Shown: positions 36,558 to 44,886 of the stretch, one piece after another
How positions within the stretch are numbered: position 1 is the first letter of the stretch
How the letters are laid out: the number at the start of each line of letters is the position of its first letter
From: SIG78 sp045533055
Lineage (GTDB): Bacteria; Verrucomicrobiota; Lentisphaeria; Victivallales; Victivallaceae
DNA: 64,000 nt
Direction of reading: 5' to 3'
NCBI GenBank assembly: GCA_045533055.1
Contig: JAZSHD010000236.1
Coordinates: 1 to 64,000, forward strand
The notes under the pieces: model-generated
Told to the model about the DNA's origin: nothing
Seen by the model: the letters and a program-made list of their open reading frames with translations, nothing else
The model's database searches: none
Translations under genes and position numbers: made by a program

Positions 36558-37235
36558 TTACTCTTCAATTACAGTAAGATAAGCACTGTACTTATCCTTG
36601 ACCGTCCCTTGATTATAGTTTTTGCGGGCTATACTGTCTTTATGCTCGTTTTCCACATGCCCATCGGCAAAAAGTGTATTGAACGATCTGTTATGCCGGG
36701 CATGGATATTGCCGTTGGTTTTGTTAAGCCCCATGTAAATAATGTAGCTCCCGCGCTGCGGATTACTGGAACCCGGATTTACCGAGTCGTGGATAAAACC
36801 GTATTCGCTGGGATTTTGCATTTTAAGCCGGTTGGGGGTGTTGACCGGAGTGATGTTGCCCAAACGCATACCATAAGTAGTGGACGGATAAACATATCCG
36901 CTTTCCGGTTCAGATGGGTGTGAAGGACAATAAAACAGTTTTCCGAAATCTTTGTTGGCTTCACCCTCGTTGAACATCAATGCCAGACGCTTTGACCATT
37001 GTACTTTGTTGTCGTCGGTTTCTGTAATTTGGGCAGGCGGGAAGTATTCTCCTTCGCAACTGTCAGCATACATATTTACATAAGTACCAAGATTTTTCAT
37101 ATTAGATGAACACGATGATGTCCGTGCCCGCTCCCGGGCGGCTGACAATGCCGGCAACAGCATGGCCGCCAGGATGGCGATAATGGCGATAACCACAAGG
37201 AGTTCGATGAGAGTGAAACTGGTTCTGCTTTTCAT
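36558..37235 (-). CDS. prepilin-like protein with H-X9-DG motif
   Basis: The protein has 225 residues. The ATG at 37235 follows an AAAGG site and gives the leader MKSRTS before FTLIELLVVIAIIAILAA. LSAARERARTSSCSSNMK and MYADSCEGEYF follow. RHNRSFNTLFADGHVE near residue 190 is a textbook H-X9-DG motif of the processing-associated family. It is the first gene of the minus-strand cluster, 35 bp before the 1621-aa hydrolase gene, so it should be strongly co-expressed with it. In the other clusters the prepilin-like gene is internal or last. Confidence 0.88.
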   Translation of the reverse strand: MKSRTSFTLIELLVVIAIIAILAAMLLPALSAARERARTSSCSSNMKNLGTYVNMYADSCEGEYFPPAQITETDDNKVQWSKRLALMFNEGEANKDFGKLFYCPSHPSEPESGYVYPSTTYGMRLGNITPVNTPNRLKMQNPSEYGFIHDSVNPGSSNPQRGSYIIYMGLNKTNGNIHARHNRSFNTLFADGHVENEHKDSIARKNYNQGTVKDKYSAYLTVIEE

Positions 37236-37320
37236 GACCTTTACCTTTCTATTGTTTATATAAGTCAACTTATTGATATTCCTCTATTAATATACAATAA
37301 AATCACGCCTTTGTGAATAG

Positions 37321-37339
37321 ATGATATTTTGAATATCAT
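37321..37339. promoter_or_regulatory. perfect palindrome between prepilin-like and AraC-type genes
   Basis: ATGATATT and AATATCAT flank a three-base TTG spacer. It lies about 85 bp upstream of the minus-strand cluster and 110 bp upstream of the plus-strand AraC-type gene, in an AT-rich divergent promoter region. It could be an operator for either gene or for a global regulator. Confidence 0.4.
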
Positions 37340-37389
37340 ATATATTTTTACGATTTAAGAATAAAATTATAAAAATATTATATCATTGC

Positions 37390-37418
37390 TTGACAAATCA
37401 AAAATCCAATACTATTGT
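37390..37418 (+). promoter_or_regulatory. promoter of the AraC-type regulator at 37.45 kb
   Basis: TTGACA at 37390-37395, a 17-bp spacer and TATTGT at 37413-37418 place the transcription start near 37425. This rules out an in-frame TTG at 37390 as the start codon and supports the ATG at 37450. Confidence 0.6.
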
Positions 37419-37449
37419 AAACACAAACACGCCTTGGGGAATTTGCATT

Positions 37450-38292
37450 ATGAAGCCTCTGGAATATGTAGAAAACGCCATCGTGCAGCTGGAAAATTAT
37501 CTGAAATTGCCCATAACCATCGTTGACCACGACGGTTGGTTCAACAATCGTCAGAACAGAAGAATTTTCAACGAAGTCCGCAAGTCGCACCGCAAACTTG
37601 CATTGTGCGATATGGTTTTCTGTGCCCGGTGCCGTGCCAACTGCCGTTATAAGATCAACAATCTTTGCATGAATGAGCCATATTCACACTATACCGTTTG
37701 CTGGCAGAATTTCGGACAGATCGCCGTGCCGCTGCGGCACAACAACATCCATTACGGCATACTTTATGCCGGACTTTTCCGGAACACCGCAAATCCCCCC
37801 GCCGGAATGACGGAAGAGTTTTGCCGTGCCTATAAAGCTTTGCCGTTATACAACAAAGAACGCATTGCAGAATTTATGCAGGTGCTGGATATGTTCGGCA
37901 GGGGCTTGATCGACTATCTTTGCGAAGAAAATATCGTTGACCTTGATTACGATGCCCGCTTCCGCAAACTTATTGAGTATCTGGGAAATAACTATCAGCA
38001 GAATATCTCGCTGGACGATGTCGCCGGACTGCTGGAGCTCTCTCCAGCATACGCCAGCAGTTTTATCAAGCAATCATCCGGCTGCAACTTTTCGCAGTTA
38101 CTGCGGGCAATACGCATTGAACACGCCAAAGAAATGCTGACTTTATCGGGTAAAAACCTGCGGGAAATCGCCAGGATGTGCGGTTTTTCCAGCGAATTTC
38201 ATTTAAGCAAAGTATTCAAACAGCAATCCGGCGAAAGCCCCTCTGAATTCCGCAAACGCAAAAAAACAGCCCACAGACCGTTGCCCAAGTAA
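37450..38292 (+). CDS. PocR-type sensor/AraC family transcriptional regulator
   Basis: The protein has 280 residues. Residues about 1-170 form a cysteine-rich PocR-like sensor domain: CDMVFCARCRANCRYKINNLC near residue 58 and TVCWQNFGQIAVPL near 88. Such domains bind small polyols or related ligands, and the cysteines may bind a metal or cluster. Residues about 180-280 are a double helix-turn-helix AraC domain, with ISLDDVAGLLELSPAYASSFIKQ and LREIARMCGFSSEFHLSKVFKQ. It is divergent from the minus-strand cluster starting at 37235 and is the obvious candidate activator. Two similar regulators lie at 43.1 and 48.0 kb. Confidence 0.88.
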   Translation: MKPLEYVENAIVQLENYLKLPITIVDHDGWFNNRQNRRIFNEVRKSHRKLALCDMVFCARCRANCRYKINNLCMNEPYSHYTVCWQNFGQIAVPLRHNNIHYGILYAGLFRNTANPPAGMTEEFCRAYKALPLYNKERIAEFMQVLDMFGRGLIDYLCEENIVDLDYDARFRKLIEYLGNNYQQNISLDDVAGLLELSPAYASSFIKQSSGCNFSQLLRAIRIEHAKEMLTLSGKNLREIARMCGFSSEFHLSKVFKQQSGESPSEFRKRKKTAHRPLPK

Positions 38293-38320
38293 TGCCATGG
38301 CTCCGGCTCGTCGCAAGCGG

Positions 38321-39745
38321 TTACCTGCTGCTTTTTTTCAGTTCACGCAATTTGGCTGCCTGGGGCATTTTTTTGTAAAAATCATCCAGCGGGAAACAAC
38401 CGGAGATCATGCCGTGGCGGGGGCCGTTGGTACATTCTCCGAAAGTCCGGCAGATGCGGCGGCGATCCAATACTTTGCCAGCCAGAGCGTCAGCGGGCAT
38501 TTGCGGGTAGGATAAGACCATTCTGCCGATACCGGCAAAATCAGCGTAATTATTTTCCACAATATACTCTGCTGCCGCCGGTAAATATTCCTGCAAAGCG
38601 GTCAGGCCGGAAGCTGTTAATTTTATTTCCGGACAAAGTTCCTTCAGGCGTTTGGCTGCCGCAATGTGCCTCGATACATTGTAAAGGGGATTTTCCGGCA
38701 TCAGATAGCCGTCGGCAACGGCGTACCAGGCGGGCCGCTGCATGTGCACATTGTAGTAAGGGCTGCCGATAGTGCCCACTATAAGCTCAAAATCGTATTG
38801 TTTGAGAAGCTGGGCAAATTTGATTACTTCGGTCAGGTTTTCATCCATATTCATACCGTCAACTGCGGCACCGAATGCGTATTTGGCATATTCGCTGCCC
38901 GGTTCCGCCATGGGTTTGCCGACCTTGTCTTCGCCTTTGATAAAGGGCAATATATCAAATATGCTCAAGCGGCAGCCCAGCCCCAGACCGGGGCAATCCC
39001 GTTTGATCCCTTCCACGATCTCCCGGAAAAAACGGGTGCGGTTTTCAAAACTCCCGCCGTATGCTCCGGGGCGGTCAACGGCACTTAAAAACTCGTGCCC
39101 CAGATAACCGTGTGCCTGTTTTATATCCACAAAATCATAACCGGCAGCTTGTGCCATTTTAGCGGCATTGACAAAGTTTTCCACGATACCGGCGATCTCG
39201 CCGTCAGTGACCACATTGGCGGCACTGTTGTTGAATTTTTTATCCAGCAGCGGGTGTGAGTAAGCAGTGCGGCTTTCCAGTTTGGCATCGTCGTTGGGGT
39301 GGGCGTATCTGCCGGAGTGAGTGAGCTGCAAGCCGATAACAGCCCCAGAGCCATAGAGATTCCGGCGGATCTTACGCATTTCCTTTACCGAATCTGCCAG
39401 CACCGGCAATGATTTTTCACTGACCAGCAGCTGCCGGGGATTGCTGCGTCCTTCGTGCATAACGGCAGCGGCTTCCACCCCGGCGATCAATGAAGCTCCG
39501 CTGGCAGCAAAGTTTTTCCAACGGCGTAAAGTGTATTCAGTAGGTACACCTGCTGCATCGCAATCCCAGCCTTCCATGGGCAAAATCGCCCAGCGGTTGT
39601 CCAGCGTTTTGCCGTAAAGAGTGATGCTTTGCTTCATGGCGTTGGTGCCATTGGCAAAACCGATGTTGATTTTTTCTTCGCTCAAATATTGCTGAAACTC
39701 CTGCAACGAGGCAAATTCAGCAACTTTCCGGTAATCACCAGCCAT
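38321..39745 (-). CDS. NADH:flavin oxidoreductase, Old Yellow Enzyme family
   Basis: The protein has 474 residues. The FMN-binding barrel shows NRWAILPMEGWDC near residue 50, AVIGLQLTHSGRYAHP near 135, DFVDIKQAHGYLGHEFLS near 202 (the His substrate ligand region) and ASGLTALQEY and DFAGIGRMVLSYPQ near the end of the barrel. The C-terminal tail CRTFGECTNGPRHGMISGC has three cysteines spaced like the Fe-S motif of 2,4-dienoyl-CoA-reductase-like members, but lacks the fourth usual one. It ends a redox operon with an SDR, an FAD protein and an XRE-cupin regulator. It probably reduces an activated C=C bond in a sugar- or plant-derived compound. Confidence 0.85.
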   Translation of the reverse strand: MAGDYRKVAEFASLQEFQQYLSEEKINIGFANGTNAMKQSITLYGKTLDNRWAILPMEGWDCDAAGVPTEYTLRRWKNFAASGASLIAGVEAAAVMHEGRSNPRQLLVSEKSLPVLADSVKEMRKIRRNLYGSGAVIGLQLTHSGRYAHPNDDAKLESRTAYSHPLLDKKFNNSAANVVTDGEIAGIVENFVNAAKMAQAAGYDFVDIKQAHGYLGHEFLSAVDRPGAYGGSFENRTRFFREIVEGIKRDCPGLGLGCRLSIFDILPFIKGEDKVGKPMAEPGSEYAKYAFGAAVDGMNMDENLTEVIKFAQLLKQYDFELIVGTIGSPYYNVHMQRPAWYAVADGYLMPENPLYNVSRHIAAAKRLKELCPEIKLTASGLTALQEYLPAAAEYIVENNYADFAGIGRMVLSYPQMPADALAGKVLDRRRICRTFGECTNGPRHGMISGCFPLDDFYKKMPQAAKLRELKKSSR

Positions 39746-39748
39746 ATA

Positions 39749-40288
39749 TCAAAACCTCTTGTTTTTCTTTATATGAGTTATAATAAGTTTGCAATCTTCC
39801 AAAACATTGTATTCGTGGTACAGCAAAGCGTCGAACTGCAATGACATGCCCCGTTCCAGCTTGTACTTCTGCCCGGCAACCGTGATTTCCACTACGCCTT
39901 CCTGCACCCAGCACATTTCCGAATCTTCCCGGTGAACCGAGGGCGTACAAAGTCTTGCTCCGGCGGCGGCAGCGGCAGTCATGCAGCGGATATTGCCGTA
40001 GCTGACCCGCCGGAAGGTAAAACCATCGTTGCAGTAATCCTGTTCAACGACCTGCTGGGCGGTGCGTTTTTCCGCCAACGCCAGAAGATCCGATAAATTC
40101 ATGGAAAATGCCTGTGCAAGTTTGTAAAGTGTTTCCAATTCTGCCTTGTTCCAGTTCCGTTCCAGCTTGCTTATAACGCTGGCGGATACCCCGGAGCGTT
40201 CGCTTAAATCAGCTATGCTCCACTGAAACTGCCGCCGAAGCTGCCGCAATACGCCGAAATCCCACCGCTTTTCCTGTAAATTAGTCAT
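39749..40288 (-). CDS. XRE-type regulator with C-terminal cupin domain
   Basis: The protein has 179 residues. The start at 40288 was chosen because GGGGAG precedes it and because it overlaps the stop of the FAD gene; a longer frame runs into that gene. Residues about 15-70 are a Cro/CI helix-turn-helix (VLRQLRRQFQWSIADLSERSGVSASVISKLE). Residues about 95-175 are a small cupin barrel with SVHREDSEMCWVQEGVVEITVAG and LQFDALLYHEYNV. Such proteins usually control the operon they lie in and sense a small metabolite through the cupin. A palindrome over the -10 of this operon's promoter (42979-43001) is a candidate binding site. Confidence 0.9.
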   Translation of the reverse strand: MTNLQEKRWDFGVLRQLRRQFQWSIADLSERSGVSASVISKLERNWNKAELETLYKLAQAFSMNLSDLLALAEKRTAQQVVEQDYCNDGFTFRRVSYGNIRCMTAAAAAGARLCTPSVHREDSEMCWVQEGVVEITVAGQKYKLERGMSLQFDALLYHEYNVLEDCKLIITHIKKNKRF

Positions 40289-42182
40289 ACATCTCCCCTG
40301 TACGGAACTCCTTCCATACTGTTTCAAACCAGCCGTCCGTTTCGGGTACCGGGCGGCATTTTTCAAAGCCGATCTCCGGATAGCCCATTGCCCCGATAGA
40401 GCTGTACATAATGTAATTGCGGTACTCCGGAACTTCGGGCTTGATCCGCCATGCGTCGGAGAGTTTGCCGTTGATCAAAACGCCATCGTCCGAAAGCACC
40501 AACGCTCCCCCCCGGGAACCGATACGGTCAATCTGCATAAGGATCGCTTCAAGATAATATATCTGGGCAAGCAAAAGCTGGCGGTTGCGTAAGGCTTCAG
40601 CAAGAGCTTGCGGGGCAAGAGCCTGCAAGCCATCGCTTTGCAAATCGTTCATCTGTTTATATGCTTCGTCCAGAGCCTGCACCACGGTTTCGGTTTTGCG
40701 GATAAATGCCCCGGCACGGCTCATGCGGGTTTGGAAGAGCTGCCGCTGGCTCTGCCAATCCAACTTGCAGGCTGTCTGCAAGGCTTTTTCCAGCATTGCC
40801 AGCTGGATGTTGCTGATTTCTTTGAAGTGTTCTTCATTGACCGTATTGCTCTGATACTTTGCGGCAATAAATTCTGCCGCCCGGATCGCTCCTGCCTGTC
40901 CGGAATTGAGGGCGGTTCCGCCGGGGCGGGTAACACCATGAGTGCCATTGACTTCGCCCACCGGGAAAAGGTGCTTTATATTGACCGACTCCCACCAGAT
41001 ATTGCCCGCCAGACCGCCGTTGTTATGCTGGGCACAGACGGCGATCTCCAGCATCTCATTTTCCAGATCTATATGGTTGTTTTTATATAATTCAATAGCA
41101 GGAGCATTGAGCATTTTAAGCCGCTCGATGGGCGAACTTTGCAAGGCGTTGGAGCGTTGCAGATACTCTGCTGCTTCGGCAGAAAGTCTTTCTATACACA
41201 GATCTGCCGGATCGCTGCGGTAGTCCAGATAGACTTTGCGTTTGCGTTCCACCGTTTCTATATATGTATATATATCAATAAGCGACGACCCCGGCACATG
41301 CCCTGCGGCAAAGGGCCATTGATAGCCCTTGAGGAAAATTGCCGAATACATATCTTCGGCTGTATCAAAGTATTCACGCAAAAATTCCCGCTCATCGCCG
41401 CCGTCGGAACTGGTGGAAACGAACCGGGGCAATACCTGCATGTAGCTGCCTGAAACATTCCAGCGGAATTTCAGCGAGGCAAGCCCGTATTGTGATTCAG
41501 CTAAATTGTACGCCTTTGCCCCCACTTCCAACGCCAGCCCGATGGCTCCGGTATGGACTTGGGGGTAGACGCTTTGCTGATACAATCCGCCGGGACCGCC
41601 TACGGCAAAAACGGTGTTTTCGGCTTGCACGACTTCAAACTCACCGGTATTGGTGTTGACAAAAATCGCTCCTGCCGCCCGGTTTTCTGCCGGATCGGTC
41701 AAAAGTTTTACTGCCACACGATCTTCAACTACTTCTATATTGCGCCGCTTTACCTCGGCAATCAAAGCCTGCACCATGTTTTTGGAGGTGTAAGGCCCGC
41801 AGCTGGTAGCACGCCGCTTGGGGTCGTGGTCGGTTTTGTAACCGATGTGCTGCCCCATGACATCGTGGGGAAAGGGTACACCAAGATTGACCAGATTGAA
41901 AAAGCCCTGTGCCGAAACTGCCGCTTCGATCAAGGCTATATCGCCATGCATGGAGCCGCCCGCCGCCAAATCTTTTGCCATCAATACCGGGCTGTCGGGT
42001 TCGCTGCCATACATGCCGAGTTTGTAGTAAGTTTGTTTATCACTGCCGGTGTTTACCGAAGTACCCATGGCAAGACCTTCAGTATAAATGGCAATATTTT
42101 TAACATTCAAAGCGTGGAGCCGCACCGCCGCCGCCAAACCGGCGGCACCGCTGCCGATGATCAGCGTATTGAGCTTTTTCAT
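40281..42182 (-). CDS. FAD-dependent oxidoreductase, fumarate-reductase/succinate-dehydrogenase flavoprotein-like
   Basis: The protein has 633 residues. The FAD-binding motif IIGSGAAGLAAAVRLHALN is at residues 8-26. GYKTDHDPKRRATSCGPYTSK near residue 115, FAVGGPGGLYQQSVYP near 192 and IWWESVNIKHLFPVGEVNGTHGVTRPGGTALNSGQAG near 400 match the flavoprotein family, including its capping domain and the second FAD-contact region. It has no signal peptide, so it is probably cytoplasmic. Its position between an SDR gene and an Old Yellow Enzyme gene suggests desaturation or keto-forming chemistry on a ring compound. The particular substrate is unknown. Confidence 0.8.
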   Translation of the reverse strand: MKKLNTLIIGSGAAGLAAAVRLHALNVKNIAIYTEGLAMGTSVNTGSDKQTYYKLGMYGSEPDSPVLMAKDLAAGGSMHGDIALIEAAVSAQGFFNLVNLGVPFPHDVMGQHIGYKTDHDPKRRATSCGPYTSKNMVQALIAEVKRRNIEVVEDRVAVKLLTDPAENRAAGAIFVNTNTGEFEVVQAENTVFAVGGPGGLYQQSVYPQVHTGAIGLALEVGAKAYNLAESQYGLASLKFRWNVSGSYMQVLPRFVSTSSDGGDEREFLREYFDTAEDMYSAIFLKGYQWPFAAGHVPGSSLIDIYTYIETVERKRKVYLDYRSDPADLCIERLSAEAAEYLQRSNALQSSPIERLKMLNAPAIELYKNNHIDLENEMLEIAVCAQHNNGGLAGNIWWESVNIKHLFPVGEVNGTHGVTRPGGTALNSGQAGAIRAAEFIAAKYQSNTVNEEHFKEISNIQLAMLEKALQTACKLDWQSQRQLFQTRMSRAGAFIRKTETVVQALDEAYKQMNDLQSDGLQALAPQALAEALRNRQLLLAQIYYLEAILMQIDRIGSRGGALVLSDDGVLINGKLSDAWRIKPEVPEYRNYIMYSSIGAMGYPEIGFEKCRPVPETDGWFETVWKEFRTGEMYD

Positions 42183-42185
42183 AAC

Positions 42186-42950
42186 TTAAAACCGCTCCAC
42201 AGTCAAGCCGCCATCGACATTTATCACCTGCCCGGTGGAGTAGGCAAAGGCTCCTTCCACCAAAGCTGCGGCGGCTCTGCCCACATCTTCGGGCATACCC
42301 CAGCGGCGCTGCAAGGTCAAACCTTCGGCAATCATTTTATCATATTTGGCAGTGACCACGCTGGTCATATCGCTTTTGATCACGCCGGGGCGCAGCTCGT
42401 AGACCGCAATATTTTCTTCGGCAAGCCGGACGGCAAACAGTTTGGTCGCCATAGCCACTGCCGCTTTGGAAATACAATATTCGCCCCGGTTGATGCTGGC
42501 GTAATCGGCTGAAACGCTGCCGGTGTTGATGATGCACTTGAAAGTTTTATCAGATTTATCCTGCATCATAAGTTTTGCCGCCTGCTGGCTCAAAAAGAAT
42601 GGCCCCCGGAGATTGATGTTCAAGACCCGGTCAAAGCTGCTTTCGGGCATATCCAGCAAATCGGCCCGGACTTCCGGAGCCACTCCGGCGTTGTTGATCA
42701 ACACATCCAAAGTGCCGAAGTCGGCAATAAAATCATTCAAAAGTTTGCTGTGAGCAGCCACATCGGCTACATCGCACTGGTAATAGGCAAATTTGCCGGA
42801 GAAATTTGCCCGCAGTTCTTTCAGAAACTCCGCCGCACTTTCCGCCGCCGCTCTGCCGCAGAACCCCACATCATGCCCCTTGGCTGCCAATGCTTCCACA
42901 ATACCCCGCCCGATACCACGGGCACCGCCGGTAACTAAAATATTACTCAT
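42186..42950 (-). CDS. short-chain dehydrogenase/reductase
   Basis: The protein has 254 residues, the normal length of a classical SDR. ILVTGGARGIGRGIVEALA at residues 4-22 contains the TGxxxGIG coenzyme motif. LDVLINNAGVAPE near 87 has NNAG, INTGSVSADYAS near 140 has the catalytic Ser, and GEYCISKAAVAM near 158 has the YxxxK pair. It oxidises or reduces a hydroxyl/ketone with NAD(P)H. It is the first gene of the redox operon, directly after the promoter at 42995-43023, and leads into the FAD gene with three bases between them. Confidence 0.93.
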   Translation of the reverse strand: MSNILVTGGARGIGRGIVEALAAKGHDVGFCGRAAAESAAEFLKELRANFSGKFAYYQCDVADVAAHSKLLNDFIADFGTLDVLINNAGVAPEVRADLLDMPESSFDRVLNINLRGPFFLSQQAAKLMMQDKSDKTFKCIINTGSVSADYASINRGEYCISKAAVAMATKLFAVRLAEENIAVYELRPGVIKSDMTSVVTAKYDKMIAEGLTLQRRWGMPEDVGRAAAALVEGAFAYSTGQVINVDGGLTVERF

Positions 42951-42978
42951 AAAAAAAACTCATAATTTTTCTTTAATA

Positions 42979-43023
42979 CTATATTTTATATGGTAATATA
43001 GCTTACAAGAAAATATTTGTCAA
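42979..43023 (-). promoter_or_regulatory. redox-operon promoter with palindromic operator
   Basis: On the minus strand TTGACA (43023-43018), 17 bp, TATATT (43000-42995) is a near-consensus promoter about 40 bp before the SDR start. CTATATT (42979-42985) and AATATAG (42995-43001) form an inverted repeat with nine bases between them and cover the -10. This suits repression, plausibly by the operon's own XRE-cupin protein. Confidence 0.6.
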
Positions 43024-43060
43024 ATTTTTAATCTGAAATATCCAAAGAAACCAACCCTCT

Positions 43061-43183
43061 ATGCTGTTTGCCGATTTTTTACAAAAAACCGCCACCCCGC
43101 TGGACGACCGGCAAAAAATCGCCCGCGGAGCTGCCGGAAAACTTTATGCCGAACCGGCTCCGCCGGAGGCGTGTTTACGGTAA
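43061..43183 (+). CDS. 40-residue ORF, possible amidohydrolase C-terminal remnant
   Basis: The translated end, PLDDRQKIARGAAGKLY, resembles the last helix of amidohydrolase-2 family proteins, which often end with a KIL..NA..LY pattern. No ribosome site precedes the ATG, and the last 40 bp overlap the end of the AraC-type gene on the other strand. It is more likely a leftover of a deleted gene than an expressed peptide. Confidence 0.25.
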   Translation: MLFADFLQKTATPLDDRQKIARGAAGKLYAEPAPPEACLR

Positions 43184-44025
43184 GCCCGGGGAGAGAGCTT
43201 GAACTGCTTTTGGAATTGTTTATTGAAGTGCGACAAAGTGTGAAATCCGCATGTATACGCTATTTCCGAAATGGGTACATTGGTGCCTTTGAGCATTTCA
43301 GAAGCTTGCAGCAAGCGGTAACTGTTCAAATAAGCTATGGGAGAACTGCCGGTTTGTTCAGTGAATTTGTGCAGAAAATAGCTCTTGCTCATCCCCACTG
43401 AACGGGCTATACCGTCTACTGAAAGATTTTTGGCATAGTGGCTTTTGATATATTGCTCCGCCGCCCGGATCGGGTCGCTGGCACGCATGGATTCAAAAAA
43501 TCGCAGTTTGCTGTAACTTTCGCAAATATATTCGCCCAGCATTTGCACTAATTCTATGAGGCCTTCGGACTCTTCTTCGCTTAAAATGCGGGTTTTGGAG
43601 TAATATTCTTCCAACTCGCCGGGCGATAGTTTCAGAAAATCCAGCTCCTGGCGGATTTTTTTCAGCGTTTCGGCATCCGGCTGCTTTTTCAGGAACTGCC
43701 CCACACACAAACTGCCCATGTATTCTTCATTGACGAAAATCGGGATCAAGGCATCGTAAAACCCCGCATGGCAAGCCTTTATCACCGGTTTGCCGGTGCG
43801 TTTGGCTTCGGCGACCCGCCGGGGAACCAGTGCGGCACAGCGGGCAGCACCATGTTCGTTTTCCATGATCCTGGCACACAGGGCGTTGCAATGACTTTTG
43901 CCGCAAATGGTAAAGGTGGTGTTGTCCGGAGCCATAAAATCCAGCGGCAGATGAAAAAGCTTGTAAAAAGCATCGTGGTAGTTGTGCAGAAGTTTCTTCC
44001 GTGCCAGATCGTTGAATTTATCCAT
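43144..44025 (-). CDS. PocR-type sensor/AraC family transcriptional regulator
   Basis: The protein has 293 residues. The ATG at 44025 follows CGGAG; an upstream TTG was rejected. The PocR-like sensor spans about 10-170, with CGKSHCNALCARIMENEHGAARC near residue 40 and PVIKACHAGFYDALIPIFV near 82, the usual Cys and CHAG(F/L) pattern. The AraC domain is about 190-290: LSVDGIARSVGMSKSYFLHKFTEQTG and ISEIAYTCGFHTLSHFNKQFQKQ. It is divergent from the deacetylase-isomerase operon. That operon's promoter carries 21-bp-spaced direct repeats beside a poor -35, as expected for an AraC-type activator. Confidence 0.9.
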   Translation of the reverse strand: MDKFNDLARKKLLHNYHDAFYKLFHLPLDFMAPDNTTFTICGKSHCNALCARIMENEHGAARCAALVPRRVAEAKRTGKPVIKACHAGFYDALIPIFVNEEYMGSLCVGQFLKKQPDAETLKKIRQELDFLKLSPGELEEYYSKTRILSEEESEGLIELVQMLGEYICESYSKLRFFESMRASDPIRAAEQYIKSHYAKNLSVDGIARSVGMSKSYFLHKFTEQTGSSPIAYLNSYRLLQASEMLKGTNVPISEIAYTCGFHTLSHFNKQFQKQFKLSPRAYRKHASGGAGSA

Positions 44026-44080
44026 TTTTGCTCCGTAAAAGGGTTTATTTTCCAAGATAATATAGCTCTTTATGACGAAA

Positions 44081-44144
44081 AAAGCAATTTCGGAATAAAA
44101 AAAAGCAATATCAAGGTAGTATTAGCCACAGATTGTTGTATAAT
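44081..44144 (+). promoter_or_regulatory. AraC-type activator site and promoter of the deacetylase-isomerase operon
   Basis: The direct repeats AAAGCAATTTC (44081-44091) and AAAGCAATATC (44102-44112) are exactly 21 bp apart. TATAAT lies at 44139-44144, and the matching -35 position (44116-44121, GTAGTA) is far from consensus. The second repeat thus ends four bases before the -35, the arrangement of class II activation by AraC-family proteins. Confidence 0.6.
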
Positions 44145-44191
44145 AATTTCAGAAAGATTTTTCGACAACTTTTAATATAAGGTTCTGATTT

Positions 44192-44884
44192 ATGAAAAAA
44201 GCATTAGTTCTCGGTGCCCATCTGGATGACTCGGTCATTGCCATGGGCGGCACTATCGCCAAAATGGTCAAAGCCGGTATTCAGGTGGATGTATTCTGTT
44301 TCGGCAACGGTGACGAAGCCTACACCCACCCCGGCGACTCTGCCAATGCGGTCAAGCGTTTCACCCGCGACGCCATCAAGGCCCACGAGCGTTTGGGCGT
44401 GGCAAGTTTTGAGTGCTACGATGTGCCGGACTTCGGCGTGGATGCCAACCGGGAGTTTTATCAGCAGTGCATCCGGGTGATCCGTCAGCACAAGCCGGAT
44501 GTGATCTTTGCCCATTATTGGAACGAATATTTTCAGCACCACGGCATGGCGACCATCAGCCGCGATGCGTGGAATCAGGCGGCGTGGGCGTGCAGTGCCG
44601 ATTTTGGCGTGGAACCCCACCGGGCAAAGAAGTATTTTCACTTTGAGGTCAACGACCCTTTGCCGGAACCCAGCCATATAGTCGATATAACCGATACTTT
44701 TGAAGATAAAATGGCAGCGTGGATGTGTTTTGAAGATGCCCACGACCATCTGGGCGAACTGGATAACGCTCTGGAGGCCCGTGCCCGCTACCACGGCAGC
44801 CGTGCGGGTTTCAAATATGGCGAACCCTTCCGCCAGAGTTTTTACCTTATGGAAAATATTAAAGACATAAAGGAGATCTTCTGA
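44192..44884 (+). CDS. PIG-L family deacetylase
   Basis: The protein has 230 residues. ALVLGAHLDDSVIAMGGTIAKM at residues 4-25 is the family's zinc motif (usually AHPDDE; here AHLDDS). FAHYWNEYFQHHGMATIS near residue 109 holds the second His region. RARYHGSRAGFKYGEPF closes the fold. PIG-L/LmbE proteins remove acetyl groups from N-acetylglucosamine-type sugars, using zinc. The Pro-to-Leu and Glu-to-Ser changes in the first motif are unusual and may alter activity. It is the first gene of a tight four-gene operon that includes a second deacetylase-type protein. Confidence 0.88.
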   Translation: MKKALVLGAHLDDSVIAMGGTIAKMVKAGIQVDVFCFGNGDEAYTHPGDSANAVKRFTRDAIKAHERLGVASFECYDVPDFGVDANREFYQQCIRVIRQHKPDVIFAHYWNEYFQHHGMATISRDAWNQAAWACSADFGVEPHRAKKYFHFEVNDPLPEPSHIVDITDTFEDKMAAWMCFEDAHDHLGELDNALEARARYHGSRAGFKYGEPFRQSFYLMENIKDIKEIF

Positions 44885-44886
44885 AA

